Part shown: one piece after another, positions 40,227 to 48,445 of the stretch
Layout: each line of letters starts with the position of its first letter
How positions within the stretch are numbered: position 1 is the stretch's first letter
Source: Sphingomonas sp. BK345
GTDB taxonomy: Bacteria > Pseudomonadota > Alphaproteobacteria > Sphingomonadales > Sphingomonadaceae
DNA length: 64,000 bases
Direction: 5' to 3'
Assembly (NCBI RefSeq): GCF_014193845.1
Contig: NZ_JACHZX010000003.1
Span: forward strand, 372,001 to 436,000
Program-made: the position numbers and the translations under genes
Notes under the pieces: model-generated
What the model was told of the DNA's origin: nothing
The model's input: only the letters and a program-made list of their open reading frames with translations
Databases searched by the model: none

Positions 40227-42770
40227 TTAAGATCGGGAGTTGCCGGACAGCTTTAGTGGCTGGCTGAGGAGGACCTCCGCCAACCTCTTTAGCTGTAAAC
40301 CCTCGACCGCGTCTGAGATGAAGCGATCTCGATCGGTGGATGTAATTTCATAGGCATCCCGCAGCAATGCGACGATCTGATCACGGATGCTCCCGAGCTG
40401 AGCGACACCGGTCTCGTAAAGCTCTGAGGTTGGGTTGGCTTGATCGTGGCATCCATGCGCCGGTCCCACAAGAACCACTCCAAGGCAATTAGCTCCCTCA
40501 CTATGGTCTGAGAGCCAGCTAAGGTGGTCAAGCGACTGCGAAACATCGTCCTTTGAATATCGCGATCCATCAAGCTTATCTGTTTTGAGTTCTAGACCGA
40601 GAAGGACGCCGTCATCCTTATCTATCCATAGAACATCGGGTCCAGTGCCGTGATCGTTGTCTGGGCGAGACGCGATGAAGCCCAAGGTTTCACCCAAAAG
40701 ACGAACGGCCTCTTCCATCTGGGCCGGACTGCCGCCGTCGAGTGGTGCAAGATCTCTCTCAAGCCTGGATAACTGACGAGTGAAACTCTCCCGGCCCAAG
40801 CTCGTAAGCATAATCAGTTGTGACACGATCCTTCGTGTGGGCATGGCACTTATTTGGCTGACATAGGCGGGACCTGTCGAAACGATAAGATTTAAGCCTA
40901 GCTGTCCCCTCGCTCTCACGAAGTGCAGGCGTGATTGGTCTACATCCCTCTCCTGATGAAGAGCGGCGCCGATCCAAAGATTGTGCCAACCCGCCAGCTT
41001 CTCATCGGCGCGGGCAGTGTCGGCAACGATTGTGTCTAGCGCCGTTCTGGCGCCTTGAAAATCTCGGTTCCAAATCGCTTTTGCATACTCAGCCTCGGCC
41101 TTCGCCGCTTCGAGGTTTCGCTCTTCCGATCGTTTCGCGCGTTCGGTTTTTTCCTCCGCCACGTCTCCGGCATTCAAGAATTGCGAATAATAGTTCAGCC
41201 AGCTCTGGTCACGGGGACGCGAGGAAATCACCGTTTCCAAAAGTGACTCCACCGCGGGCAGAGTCCGTACGTTCATCCCATCTTGAACGCTGCGGCCAAG
41301 CAGGATCTGACGTTTGAGCAAATCAGGAAGCATCGCAACATGTTTGTCATTTGCGAGCCACGTATTAAGGTCTCTTCCTGCGATCAGGAAGGCCCCGTAA
41401 TCTGACCTACCGCGATTGATACGACCGAAAAGCTGTACAAGGCGGTTTGCTATACGAGAAGCGGCAAAGGTCCTCATCTGAAGATACTCAAATTGGTACC
41501 GTTCAAGCAGGCTTTCGCCTCTGGGTACGCCGTCTAATACCATGACTCGACAAGTGTCATGTGGAAGGTCAATGCCATCAACTCTGTTGACAAGAACAAA
41601 GGCGCCACTATTCGACTGCCTAAACATGTTAAGTTCAGCTGAGAAGTTTGCCGGTTGCGGTGGTTTCGCCACAGATTCCCACTCGCGTGCCTTCGGGTAA
41701 CTTGGAACAGCCACCAGGACCTTATGCTTTCGCTTCAAGCCGCCAACGAATGAAGAGTCGATAGGGGATGCTATTAGCTCCCTCTCCGTTAGAATGAGTC
41801 GCTCGCCATTGCCTGCATCGTTTGTAGGTTCAATGATGACGGTAGGTGACCGGCCAAAGGCGCGCACAATATCTGCCTTATTGTGCAGTGTTGCAGATAA
41901 ATAGATCCGTCTAACCTTGCGATCGAATACATCTAAAGCGAGCGACGGTAAAAAAGGCGGCGTCAGCTCTATGACGCCCGAGCGAACAACAATGGCGCAG
42001 TTCGCGAAATGATCCTTCAGATGCTCATAGGCATACTTCAGGTCATCATCTGATCCAGCCTGTGCAGCGACAAAGGCCGCCTCGATCTGCGCCGACACGT
42101 TGCTGACCAAGTCAGGCGGCACAAGGACCGCTTGCGGCATTCGCGCTGTGTCAAAGGAATCTCGATAGATCCCCTCTCGGCCAAGCTCACGAAAGCCGGG
42201 AAGGAACAGGTTTGCCAAGGAGGCATGTAACTGAGCATGGCTTGCCTGCTTGACGGTCAGGGTGAAAGCGCTTCTCATATTAGCTTCTGCAACATGAGCA
42301 TCATCGAAGATGATGGCGTCAGGAAAAAAGCGTCGTCGAAGCCCACTTAGACCGTTGAAGACAGCATGATAATTTGTGATGCAGAACGTCTTACCGGATT
42401 CAAACAGGTCATTGTCAAACTTCGATTTGATGCGGGTCGTCACGTCAATCCCTACGGCCCGCGCCTGGGCTGCCGTTTGAAGAACGAGGTCATTGGTGGG
42501 GCAAACGTATAATACGTTCTCAAGGCCCTCATTGCACAAGCTTTTTGCAATAAGGACACCAACCAGGGTCTTACCTGCCCCAGTGTTTAGAGAAAGCAGA
42601 ACATCTGTCTTATCCCTTTGACGATGCCAAGACGAGAGGGCGTCTGATTGGCCGCTCCACAAATCGTTTGGCGCGCCTTGCAGGCGCGGCAGGCTAGCAA
42701 ATATTTTGTATGGGTCGGTTTGAGCTTTCGTGGCTTGCGGAAGCGCGAGCTTGGAGAAATCAAATGTCAT
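40227..42770 (-). CDS. DEAD/DEAH-type helicase with C-terminal PD-(D/E)XK-like nuclease motif
   Basis: This 847-residue protein uses ATG 42770, with AAGGA 7 bases upstream (ATG 42776 is possible). Residues about 25-470 form a superfamily 2 helicase: Walker A N62-T-G-A-G-K-T68, a D-D-A-H box at 156-159, "YLSATL", and a late motif with "QLFGRINRGRSDYG". Residues about 690-780 hold a restriction-endonuclease-like pattern: helix Glu residues in "EEAVRLLGETLGF", then "GPDVLW" (Asp712) and "GLELKTDK" (Glu727, Lys729), that is D-x14-E-x-K. Family role is not established; helicase-nuclease fusions on islands often act against foreign DNA. The A+T-richer codons differ from the chromosome. Confidence 0.85.
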   Translation of the reverse strand: MTFDFSKLALPQATKAQTDPYKIFASLPRLQGAPNDLWSGQSDALSSWHRQRDKTDVLLSLNTGAGKTLVGVLIAKSLCNEGLENVLYVCPTNDLVLQTAAQARAVGIDVTTRIKSKFDNDLFESGKTFCITNYHAVFNGLSGLRRRFFPDAIIFDDAHVAEANMRSAFTLTVKQASHAQLHASLANLFLPGFRELGREGIYRDSFDTARMPQAVLVPPDLVSNVSAQIEAAFVAAQAGSDDDLKYAYEHLKDHFANCAIVVRSGVIELTPPFLPSLALDVFDRKVRRIYLSATLHNKADIVRAFGRSPTVIIEPTNDAGNGERLILTERELIASPIDSSFVGGLKRKHKVLVAVPSYPKAREWESVAKPPQPANFSAELNMFRQSNSGAFVLVNRVDGIDLPHDTCRVMVLDGVPRGESLLERYQFEYLQMRTFAASRIANRLVQLFGRINRGRSDYGAFLIAGRDLNTWLANDKHVAMLPDLLKRQILLGRSVQDGMNVRTLPAVESLLETVISSRPRDQSWLNYYSQFLNAGDVAEEKTERAKRSEERNLEAAKAEAEYAKAIWNRDFQGARTALDTIVADTARADEKLAGWHNLWIGAALHQERDVDQSRLHFVRARGQLGLNLIVSTGPAYVSQISAMPTRRIVSQLIMLTSLGRESFTRQLSRLERDLAPLDGGSPAQMEEAVRLLGETLGFIASRPDNDHGTGPDVLWIDKDDGVLLGLELKTDKLDGSRYSKDDVSQSLDHLSWLSDHSEGANCLGVVLVGPAHGCHDQANPTSELYETGVAQLGSIRDQIVALLRDAYEITSTDRDRFISDAVEGLQLKRLAEVLLSQPLKLSGNSRS

Positions 42771-44004
42771 AGCCATCCTTGCGACTTCGCGAGCTTCATA
42801 CCGTGGCTTACTGAGAGGCCTTATTCAATATGGTGCGACGTGGGCGGCTTCTTGCCAAGAGAGGGTTGCCGATCTCGCCACGAGTAAGTAGTTCCGTCTA
42901 TCTCAAACACTGCCTGTAGGCCAGGTACGCGATACTTGCCGATTGGCGGCGGCAGGCGGAGCTGCCCCGGCTAACCAGTGGCATGGCTAGCAGCGCCGCA
43001 AAGCCGTGGCTACGAACCATCTTCATAACGGGGGCAATTTGGTGCCGATGGGCATCGATGGTTGCGGGTAGCCCTCCCTTCAGCCGCCGATGGTGCCGGC
43101 AATCACAGCGTGGACAGGGCAATCCGTGATAATCTGGCCTAGCGCATGCTAACGTCTTCGCGGCTTCGATCCGGGCCTTGTGCTAGCGGAGGCGCTAAGT
43201 CCCGTTCGCAAAGCGGTGGATCAGCGCTTTAGCTTAGTTCGGGTGTTGTTCCCCTGCGGCCCCCTACAGATATCTTGCTGGCTTGCGGCGGCGGCAGGTA
43301 CTCTCAGATTTGACCCGGGGGCAGATTCTGCCGCCATCGTTCACAATAAGCTGAATGGAACCGCTCGAATCGCCCGCGGGGTGATTGGCACCACGTGTAC
43401 CCCCTCCCTTACCTATGGGTAGGACGGGTCATCTGCTTCGGCTGCACTCCAGAGCCTTCAATTGGCTCACGCCCTTGCACGAGCCGGGGCTTCCGCGCAG
43501 GATTGCGGGCGAAGAGGTGCAAGGTGCTAGGAGCCAGGGCATACATGGACCAACATCGTCATGGCCAGTAAACGCAGCCTTGTCAGCGCTGAAGCGAGCA
43601 AAGCCATGCTCGACAGCTCGAACGAAGTGATTAAGACGACGCTCGGAGATATCATCCGGGGCTGCCCCCCCCGCAGATGCGTTTCCCGGCCCGCGGTATT
43701 GTTTCCGAGCGGTACGCCAGATCCCGCCGACTGCCGCCGATTTTCTGACTCCGCACGAGACAGGGAGGTTGCTAGATCGTGACCCTTGTCTCCGTCGCGC
43801 GCTATCTGCTTTTGACGCCCTCAAAGATGCCGAAAAGCTGATTGCGACGGTTCCGTTTTTCCGGAAACATAAGGCCGTTGGCGGGACTATCCCGGCTAGC
43901 GCGGGCGTTCTCAAGCCGACACCATCCAACGAACACCCTTCTCACGTCTCTTGGTGGCCGAACTCCGCGCACCGCCATGCCCACTTTCACGGGGCTGCAG
44001 AGTG
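42771..44004. other. 1.2-kb island interval without a recognisable gene
   Basis: Divergent starts at both ends mean the promoters of the helicase and the DUF6575-like gene should lie here. Short frames exist, for example minus 43429-43929 and plus 43561-43782, but none has a recognisable domain, a good ribosome binding site or consistent codon use. It may contain degraded gene remnants. Confidence 0.5.
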
Positions 44005-45282
44005 ATGCCGATCCACGTAGAAGGCGTTGGAACGCTTCGGGAGCGACAAGTCCTGATCGAGTACGATGGACCGCAGCTCGCTGTGTGGAGAGACCAGGTA
44101 GGCGGCGATTACCTAGCGCTTCACCTGCCCGACGAGTTGGGCCAAGAGCGTTGGCTTCTGGCCCGGTCAAGCCCCAAGCGCCTGTCACACATCAAAGCCG
44201 CACGGCTTGATCTGCGTTCTGCGTTCGCCGACGCCGAATTAGGCGTGGTTCACATCCTAACGCTAATTGGTCCCGCGGCAGCCACTGCCGTGCAGGTGGA
44301 ACCATCTACGCTGCCAGACGACTTGTTGCCGGAGCGAGAGCAGTTCCTCACACCTCCCGATCAAGCGCGGCAGCTGGCTACCTCTACCGCCGTGGCTGTC
44401 GAGCAAGCTTCGATGCCAGTGGAGCTAAGAGATCCGGCTCCGCTCTGGGAGATTTCCCCAGCCGCAATAGCATATCTGAAGTCGATCCGGACTCCTGTCC
44501 AAATTTCCTCGGCTCACAGTGGAAGGCTTGTCGCCGATCTTATCCTGCGTCCATCGGACGGCCGTACAGATGTGCCTGTCACGGCTTTAGGAGCATTCCT
44601 AACCAGCACCCAAAAGCTCGTGGATGCGTTGGCCTTGGAGGAGGATCACGGGCGGAGAGGGCCTGTGAAGGCGGCAATTAAAACGTGGACCCAACTGGAC
44701 GCAGTGGCGTCATTTCCCTCTTCCTTCGCTTTGAGGGTAGAGAGTCACTCTGGCAGTGTCGATCCCCTCACGTACGGCAAAGCTGCTTTCAAGAAATTGC
44801 TTGCTATGTTAAGTGCTGCAGATGATCGGGAAAAGCTTCTGGTCATTACGAGTGGAATGAGCGGCCGTGCGGTAGCCCATTATCGCGCATTCACTAAGGC
44901 CGTGATGAACAGCGAAGCCGGCTTCCGAGCGGTGGTGGGCTTCCCTGACGAGGCTCATGCGTCAGAGGTACAAATAACAGCTGAGCAAGTCGCACGGACG
45001 TACCGCCAGCTTGAGGCCAATATAGCCACAGAAACCACCACCGTGACCTTGACCGGGCGTTTGGTGGCCCTGAGCCTAAAAACACGCTTCTTCCTGATTG
45101 AGACAGACAACGAAAGCTACTCTGGCAAGGTCGACGAAAACGCTCTATCGAAGGTAAATCTCTCCAGAATTGGAGGGACCTTCATCGCGAAATTGGCTGA
45201 GAGCTTCGAGGTTAGCGATGTGACCGGAGAAGCCCTTATTCGTCACACGCTTCAGGATCTGCAGGAAGTTAGCGCGCGATAA
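44005..45282 (+). CDS. island protein of unknown function, N-terminus DUF6575-like
   Basis: This is a 425-residue protein with ATG at 44005 (GTG 44002 is an alternative, and no strong ribosome binding site). The first 75 residues ("GVGTLRERQVLIEYDGPQLA", "RWLLARSSPKRLSHIK", "LDLRSAFADAE") resemble the N-terminal domain of DUF6575 proteins as I remember it; this is not verified. The middle carries regular helices without a clear catalytic motif. The C-terminus ("VTLTGRLVALSLKTRFFLIE") looks like a small beta domain. It is divergent from the helicase gene and overlaps the resolvase gene tail-to-tail by 31 bases. It may be a partner of the helicase-nuclease. Confidence 0.7.
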   Translation: MPIHVEGVGTLRERQVLIEYDGPQLAVWRDQVGGDYLALHLPDELGQERWLLARSSPKRLSHIKAARLDLRSAFADAELGVVHILTLIGPAAATAVQVEPSTLPDDLLPEREQFLTPPDQARQLATSTAVAVEQASMPVELRDPAPLWEISPAAIAYLKSIRTPVQISSAHSGRLVADLILRPSDGRTDVPVTALGAFLTSTQKLVDALALEEDHGRRGPVKAAIKTWTQLDAVASFPSSFALRVESHSGSVDPLTYGKAAFKKLLAMLSAADDREKLLVITSGMSGRAVAHYRAFTKAVMNSEAGFRAVVGFPDEAHASEVQITAEQVARTYRQLEANIATETTTVTLTGRLVALSLKTRFFLIETDNESYSGKVDENALSKVNLSRIGGTFIAKLAESFEVSDVTGEALIRHTLQDLQEVSAR

Positions 45283-45803
45283 ACGCTGGCGCGACCAATC
45301 CCTAATTCGCGAGCTATCATTGTCGGCCGTTTGCCATCCGCATGCAGCTTGCGAACAAGCTCCATGTCAACAGTTGGTTTTCGCCCTTTATAGATGCCGG
45401 CTTCCTTGGCTTTCGCTATTCCATCAGCCTGCCGCTCTTTGCGGATATCCGCTTCGAAGGCGGCCACGGCCCCGAGAATCGCCAGCATCAAACGCCCCGA
45501 CGAGCTATCCGTGTCCACTCCCGATTGTTGAAGGCATCGGAACTGGACCCGCTTGATGTGCAGATGGTCGATTATCGCGAAGAGATCGCCTACGCTGCGC
45601 GCTAGGCGATCGAGTCGGGTGACGACCAGCGTGTCTCCCTCTCGAACAAACTCCAACGCCTCGGCCAGCTCTTCCCGGCCATCACGCGTCCGCCCAGATC
45701 GCTTCTCCCCGAACACTCTCGCGCAGCCAGCCGCGCGCAGCAGCTCTAGCTGGATGTCGAGGCTTTGTCCGGTCGAGCTGACGCGTGCGTAACCAACGAT
45801 CAT
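45252..45803 (-). CDS. serine resolvase/invertase (Tn3 resolvase type)
   Basis: This 183-residue small serine recombinase opens "MIVGYARVSSTGQSLDIQLE", with catalytic Ser9 by alignment to Tn3/gamma-delta resolvase Ser10. It has "VTRLDRLARSVGDLFAIIDH" and "LMLAILGAVAAFEADIRKER" in the catalytic and E-helix regions. A C-terminal helix-turn-helix follows ("ARELGIGRASVYRAL"). It appears intact. It overlaps the DUF6575-like gene at its 3' end. No transposase is present, so it may resolve island dimers or act on the nearby palindromes. Confidence 0.92.
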   Translation of the reverse strand: MIVGYARVSSTGQSLDIQLELLRAAGCARVFGEKRSGRTRDGREELAEALEFVREGDTLVVTRLDRLARSVGDLFAIIDHLHIKRVQFRCLQQSGVDTDSSSGRLMLAILGAVAAFEADIRKERQADGIAKAKEAGIYKGRKPTVDMELVRKLHADGKRPTMIARELGIGRASVYRALTSCRS

Positions 45804-45820
45804 CTTACTTTCCGTCTCAA

Positions 45821-45836
45821 TAGGGCCTAGACCCTA
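45821..45836. promoter_or_regulatory. near-palindrome upstream of resolvase gene
   Basis: TAGGGCCTAGACCCTA is a 16-base near-perfect palindrome with one symmetric mismatch pair. It starts 18 bases before the resolvase ATG at 45803 and could be an operator or recombination subsite. Confidence 0.4.
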
Positions 45837-46394
45837 CCGACTCGCACGACCTCACGCCTATGGTCAACCCTAGTGAGACGTCGTCGAGTGTCTCATGGAC
45901 CGCTTCGCTGGGGTATACCCATTCGGACAGCGAAGCCGATCATGCGGCTGTGGCCCGCTGTCGGGCAGCCGGGCGGCCTGCGAGGCTGCGTATGCCCGAA
46001 ATTGCCCTAGGAGCGGCGTACGGCGTTAAAAGGATGCGCGGACAAGCCGACCTACCTGACGCAACGCGATTGCCGTCCTGGGCCTTCTGAGAGGCTCGTT
46101 GGTATGCGCGCGAGACTCTAGTCGTCTACGGAGTTCTTCGCTCTAAATAAGAGCCTGCGTCCGCGGCGGCATTATGGCCGGGCCTCCACGCCGTCCACCA
46201 TCCTACGTCTTGGTTCTAGAGCGTAAAGCGTCGTGGCCGGGCGATCCGTCAAATTCCAGCTCAGCTTGGCAGCTGGCGGCTCTCCACAACTAATCAGCGG
46301 TGGCGCCGGCGCGAGCTGCGGCGGCGTTCCAGCCGCAGGCTGTTCCCACCTTCTTTCTATTTTCCATTCTGCCTTTCTTCTATATTCTATGAAA
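45837..46394. other. gene-free island interval between resolvase and palindrome array
   Basis: No supported gene. A small frame at 45860-46090 lacks any domain or ribosome binding site. The last 40 bases before the array are pyrimidine-rich on the plus strand (TTCTTTCTATTTTCCATTCT). That could be a polypyrimidine leader or an unwinding element, but it is only suggestive. Confidence 0.45.
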
Positions 46395-46646
46395 CCACAT
46401 TATATGTGGATTAAACCACATTATATGTGGATTGAAACCACATTATATGTGGTTTGAACCACATCATACGCGGTGTTAAACCACATTATATGTGGATTTA
46501 AGCCACATTATATGTGGATTTATACCACCTAATATGTGGATTGAGGCCGCAAGAATGGTGTTCTGGTATGGCTTCAGTCGCAGGTTGAAACCACATTGTA
46601 TGTGGTTTGGATCGTCACAGGTGCTAGCAAATCGCACTAGATGCGG
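46395..46646. repeat. phased array of 15-bp palindromes (CCACATTATATGTGG), 21-22 bp period
   Basis: Exact or near-exact units start at 46395, 46416, 46438, 46459, 46481, 46503, 46525 and 46591. Steps are 21, 22, 21, 22, 22, 22, then 66 (three times 22), so two degenerate units at 46547 and 46569 keep the phase. A further diverged unit (CGCACTAGATGCGG) ends at 46646. Each unit is CCACAT-TAT-ATGTGG, separated by 6-7 A/T-rich bases such as ATTAAA or ATTGAAA. A period of two helical turns places all sites on one DNA face, as expected for a cooperative protein-binding array. Confidence 0.95.
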
Positions 46647-47167
46647 ATTGAAGCCGCCGTTTCCGCTCAATGGCGCCTTTGTGTAGGCGGTAAAGGCCCG
46701 GCGGATGAGTCTAAATTCGATCGGCAATGCAAAGCGCGTACCTGTTCGAGGCGCCACGTCATTGCTTTGCACCCGTTTTCATCAGGACGGAGTGAAGCTC
46801 CGTCTTCTGGCTGCGGAACTTAAGGAATGAGGCAAGCCTCGGCAGCATATTCCTCAGGACCCGTCCACCACTTCGAGCCATGCGATCTAATCAGCGGCAT
46901 CAACCATCGGCGAGCAGCCTAGATCGCCGACTTCGCAATCAATGGATCAGTTGATTGATCGCTACGTGCCGGCTGCTCGCCGTCTCATCCGCTGCCGCGC
47001 GCGACCCAGCGATTGGGGTGTGACCCCCCTGATTGACAGCTGAAGGGGGGTCGAAAGTTGAGGAGTTCCGCCGATTTCCGACAAATTCCCTGCTGGGAGT
47101 CGGCCAAAGAGGAAAGGGGTGCGATTGGGTTCCGCTGTCACGAGATCACGCGTTTGAGGCCGCCGCC
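46647..47167. other. gene-free island interval between palindrome array and integrase
   Basis: No supported gene. It contains the inverted repeat at 47022-47052 and a smaller one (GATCAGTTGATTGATC near 46943). The integrase stop codon is at its right end. Confidence 0.5.
47022..47052. repeat. inverted repeat GACCCCCCT-N13-AGGGGGGTC
   Basis: Perfect 9-bp arms (47022-47030 and 47044-47052) lie 116 bases beyond the integrase stop codon. It could end integrase transcription or bind a directionality factor. No T-run follows on either strand. Confidence 0.6.
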
Positions 47168-48190
47168 CTATTTAGCCGTTCGATCCTCCGCGCCGTTGCT
47201 CCACCGCCTACCCTGAAGCTTGATTGCCAACTCTGTTGGCCGAAGGTGAGTGTAGCGAAACAACATGCGTGGGTCGCGATGGCCGGAGATGATCGCCACT
47301 TCGGGTAGCGAAAGGCCAAGCTCGAAAAATCGGGACACGGCCTCATGCCGGAGGTCATGAAAACGCAAATCGATTAGGCTCGACCGACGCACCGCCCGTG
47401 TCCATGCAAGCTTTAACGCGTTAGCGGTGATCGGAAAGACCTTGTCGCCACTGCGATCCAGCCCCTCAAGGATCTGCAACGCGCCGTCGGTCAAAGGTAT
47501 GGTTCGTGGTTGCCCCGTTTTCGTATGTGGTATGTGTGCCATTCGCTGGCGCATGTCGATCCAGCGCCATTGTAAGTCGATGATCTCTCCGCGCCGCAAG
47601 CCGGTCTCAATGGCCAGACGCACGATCGGGCGAAGCCACGTGTTACGCGACATATCGATGGCGGCTTCCAGGCGTTCATACTCTCCCACCTCCAAACGCC
47701 GATTCCGAGCATTTCGCAGCGCAGGCTGCCGCACGTCGCGGACGGGATTGCTGGCTAAGCAGTAGCCCCACTCTTTCTGCGCTATGTCGAAGGCGTGCTG
47801 GAGTAGCGACAGCTCCCTCCGGATCGTGCCGGCCTTAACGCTAGTAAGGCGCCGGTCGCGGTAGTCCGCTATGTGTCGCGACTCCAATCCGGACAGCGAC
47901 ACACGCCCTAAGCTGTCCCTTTGCATTTGTCGGAGCCGGTATCTCTCGGTAACCTCGCTCCGCTTTTTCGGAGTGACCTCCTCTAGGTAGCGTTCCAGCA
48001 GCTGCGCTACCGTAATCGATTGCAATATGCTGCGAGATATTGGCATCTCACCTGCCTCAATCTTCGCTTCTTGAACCGTCGCCCAAGCCGAAGCGGCGGC
48101 CTTGGACGAGAAGGTTCGTGATTGCGCCGGCACGCCCTTGCGGCGAATCTGGACGGACCACCGCTGCCCGCGCTTCGTGATTGTAGCCAT
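47168..48190 (-). CDS. tyrosine-type integrase of the island
   Basis: This 340-residue phage-type integrase uses ATG 48190, preceded by GAGGAAG (48220 would add 10 residues). It has an N-terminal arm-binding domain, a SAM-like core-binding domain (about residues 60-150) and a catalytic domain. Catalytic residues visible are Arg199 ("ETGLRRGE"), His278-x-x-Arg281 ("HDLRHEA"), His304 ("SGHRD") and Tyr313 ("FRYTHL"). It sits 122 bases from attR and presumably recombines the 49-bp tRNA repeat. Confidence 0.95.
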   Translation of the reverse strand: MATITKRGQRWSVQIRRKGVPAQSRTFSSKAAASAWATVQEAKIEAGEMPISRSILQSITVAQLLERYLEEVTPKKRSEVTERYRLRQMQRDSLGRVSLSGLESRHIADYRDRRLTSVKAGTIRRELSLLQHAFDIAQKEWGYCLASNPVRDVRQPALRNARNRRLEVGEYERLEAAIDMSRNTWLRPIVRLAIETGLRRGEIIDLQWRWIDMRQRMAHIPHTKTGQPRTIPLTDGALQILEGLDRSGDKVFPITANALKLAWTRAVRRSSLIDLRFHDLRHEAVSRFFELGLSLPEVAIISGHRDPRMLFRYTHLRPTELAIKLQGRRWSNGAEDRTAK

Positions 48191-48271
48191 TCGCTTCCTC
48201 GTGTGACAAAATTGCTTCACGAGCGAAGGCCAAGGCTGTTTTCAGCCGATTTCCTCACCGGCTGGTGAGAC

Positions 48272-48310
48272 AAAAAATGCCAACATCCCAAAGGGATGCT
48301 GGCATTTTTT
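48272..48310. terminator. bidirectional terminator hairpin after tRNA-Val
   Basis: AAAAAATGCCAACATCCC pairs with GGGATGCTGGCATTTTTT around AAA. T-runs occur at the 3' side on both strands. It lies 3 bases past the tRNA CCA on the minus strand and just inside the island, so the island supplies a new terminator for the restored tRNA gene. Confidence 0.88.
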
Positions 48311-48311
48311 G

Positions 48312-48360
48312 GTGGTGGGCGTGGCAAGGATTGAACTTGCGACCCCTGCGATGTCAACAC
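48312..48360 (-). repeat. attR: 49-bp direct repeat inside tRNA-Val
   Basis: Identical to 39768-39816. It covers the tRNA from the 5' side of the anticodon stem through CCA plus one base. The tRNA 5' part (48361-48387) is found only here. Confidence 0.93.
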
Positions 48361-48387
48361 AGTGCTCTACCACTGAGCTACACGCCC
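48313..48387 (-). tRNA. tRNA-Val(GAC)
   Basis: A 75-base cloverleaf with encoded CCA. Acceptor stem GGGCGTG/CACGCCC, D arm GCTC/GAGC, anticodon stem CTGTG/CGCAG with loop TTGACAT (anticodon GAC at 48353-48355), T arm GCAAG/CTTGC with loop TTCAATC. It is intact despite island insertion, because the island restores its 3' half. Confidence 0.97.
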
Positions 48388-48445
48388 GAGGGTGGCGCCT
48401 CTAACCGGCCTCGGCGGCGGGCGCAAGCGCCTTTTCGCGCGCGCC

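Larger units (their letters stand above)
39768..48360. mobile_element. integrated genomic island in tRNA-Val(GAC), about 8.5 kb
   Basis: It is bounded by a perfect 49-bp direct repeat. A tyrosine integrase gene lies at the tRNA-proximal right end, transcribed away from the tRNA. The interior is visibly richer in A+T and in A/T-ending codons than the flanks. Cargo: helicase-nuclease, DUF6575-like protein, serine resolvase, and a palindrome array. No conjugation or replication gene is recognised, so it would need helper functions to transfer. Confidence 0.92.

Noticed and set aside
43429-43929. 166-residue minus-strand frame in the island
   Set aside because: No domain, no ribosome binding site, and atypical codon use; kept only as part of the gene-free interval.
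45252-45803. Complete Tn3-type transposon
   Set aside because: No transposase and no 38-bp terminal inverted repeats were seen around the resolvase.
45860-46090. 76-residue plus-strand frame after the resolvase
   Set aside because: No ribosome binding site, no domain and no conserved pattern.
46395-46646. CRISPR array
   Set aside because: Repeats are 15 bp and spacers only 6-7 bp of similar A/T-rich sequence, with no unique 30-bp spacers and no cas genes.
46233-46772. Short reading frames running through the palindrome array on both strands
   Set aside because: Their repetitive residues (such as KPHYMWI repeats) come from the DNA repeat itself; no ribosome binding site or domain.
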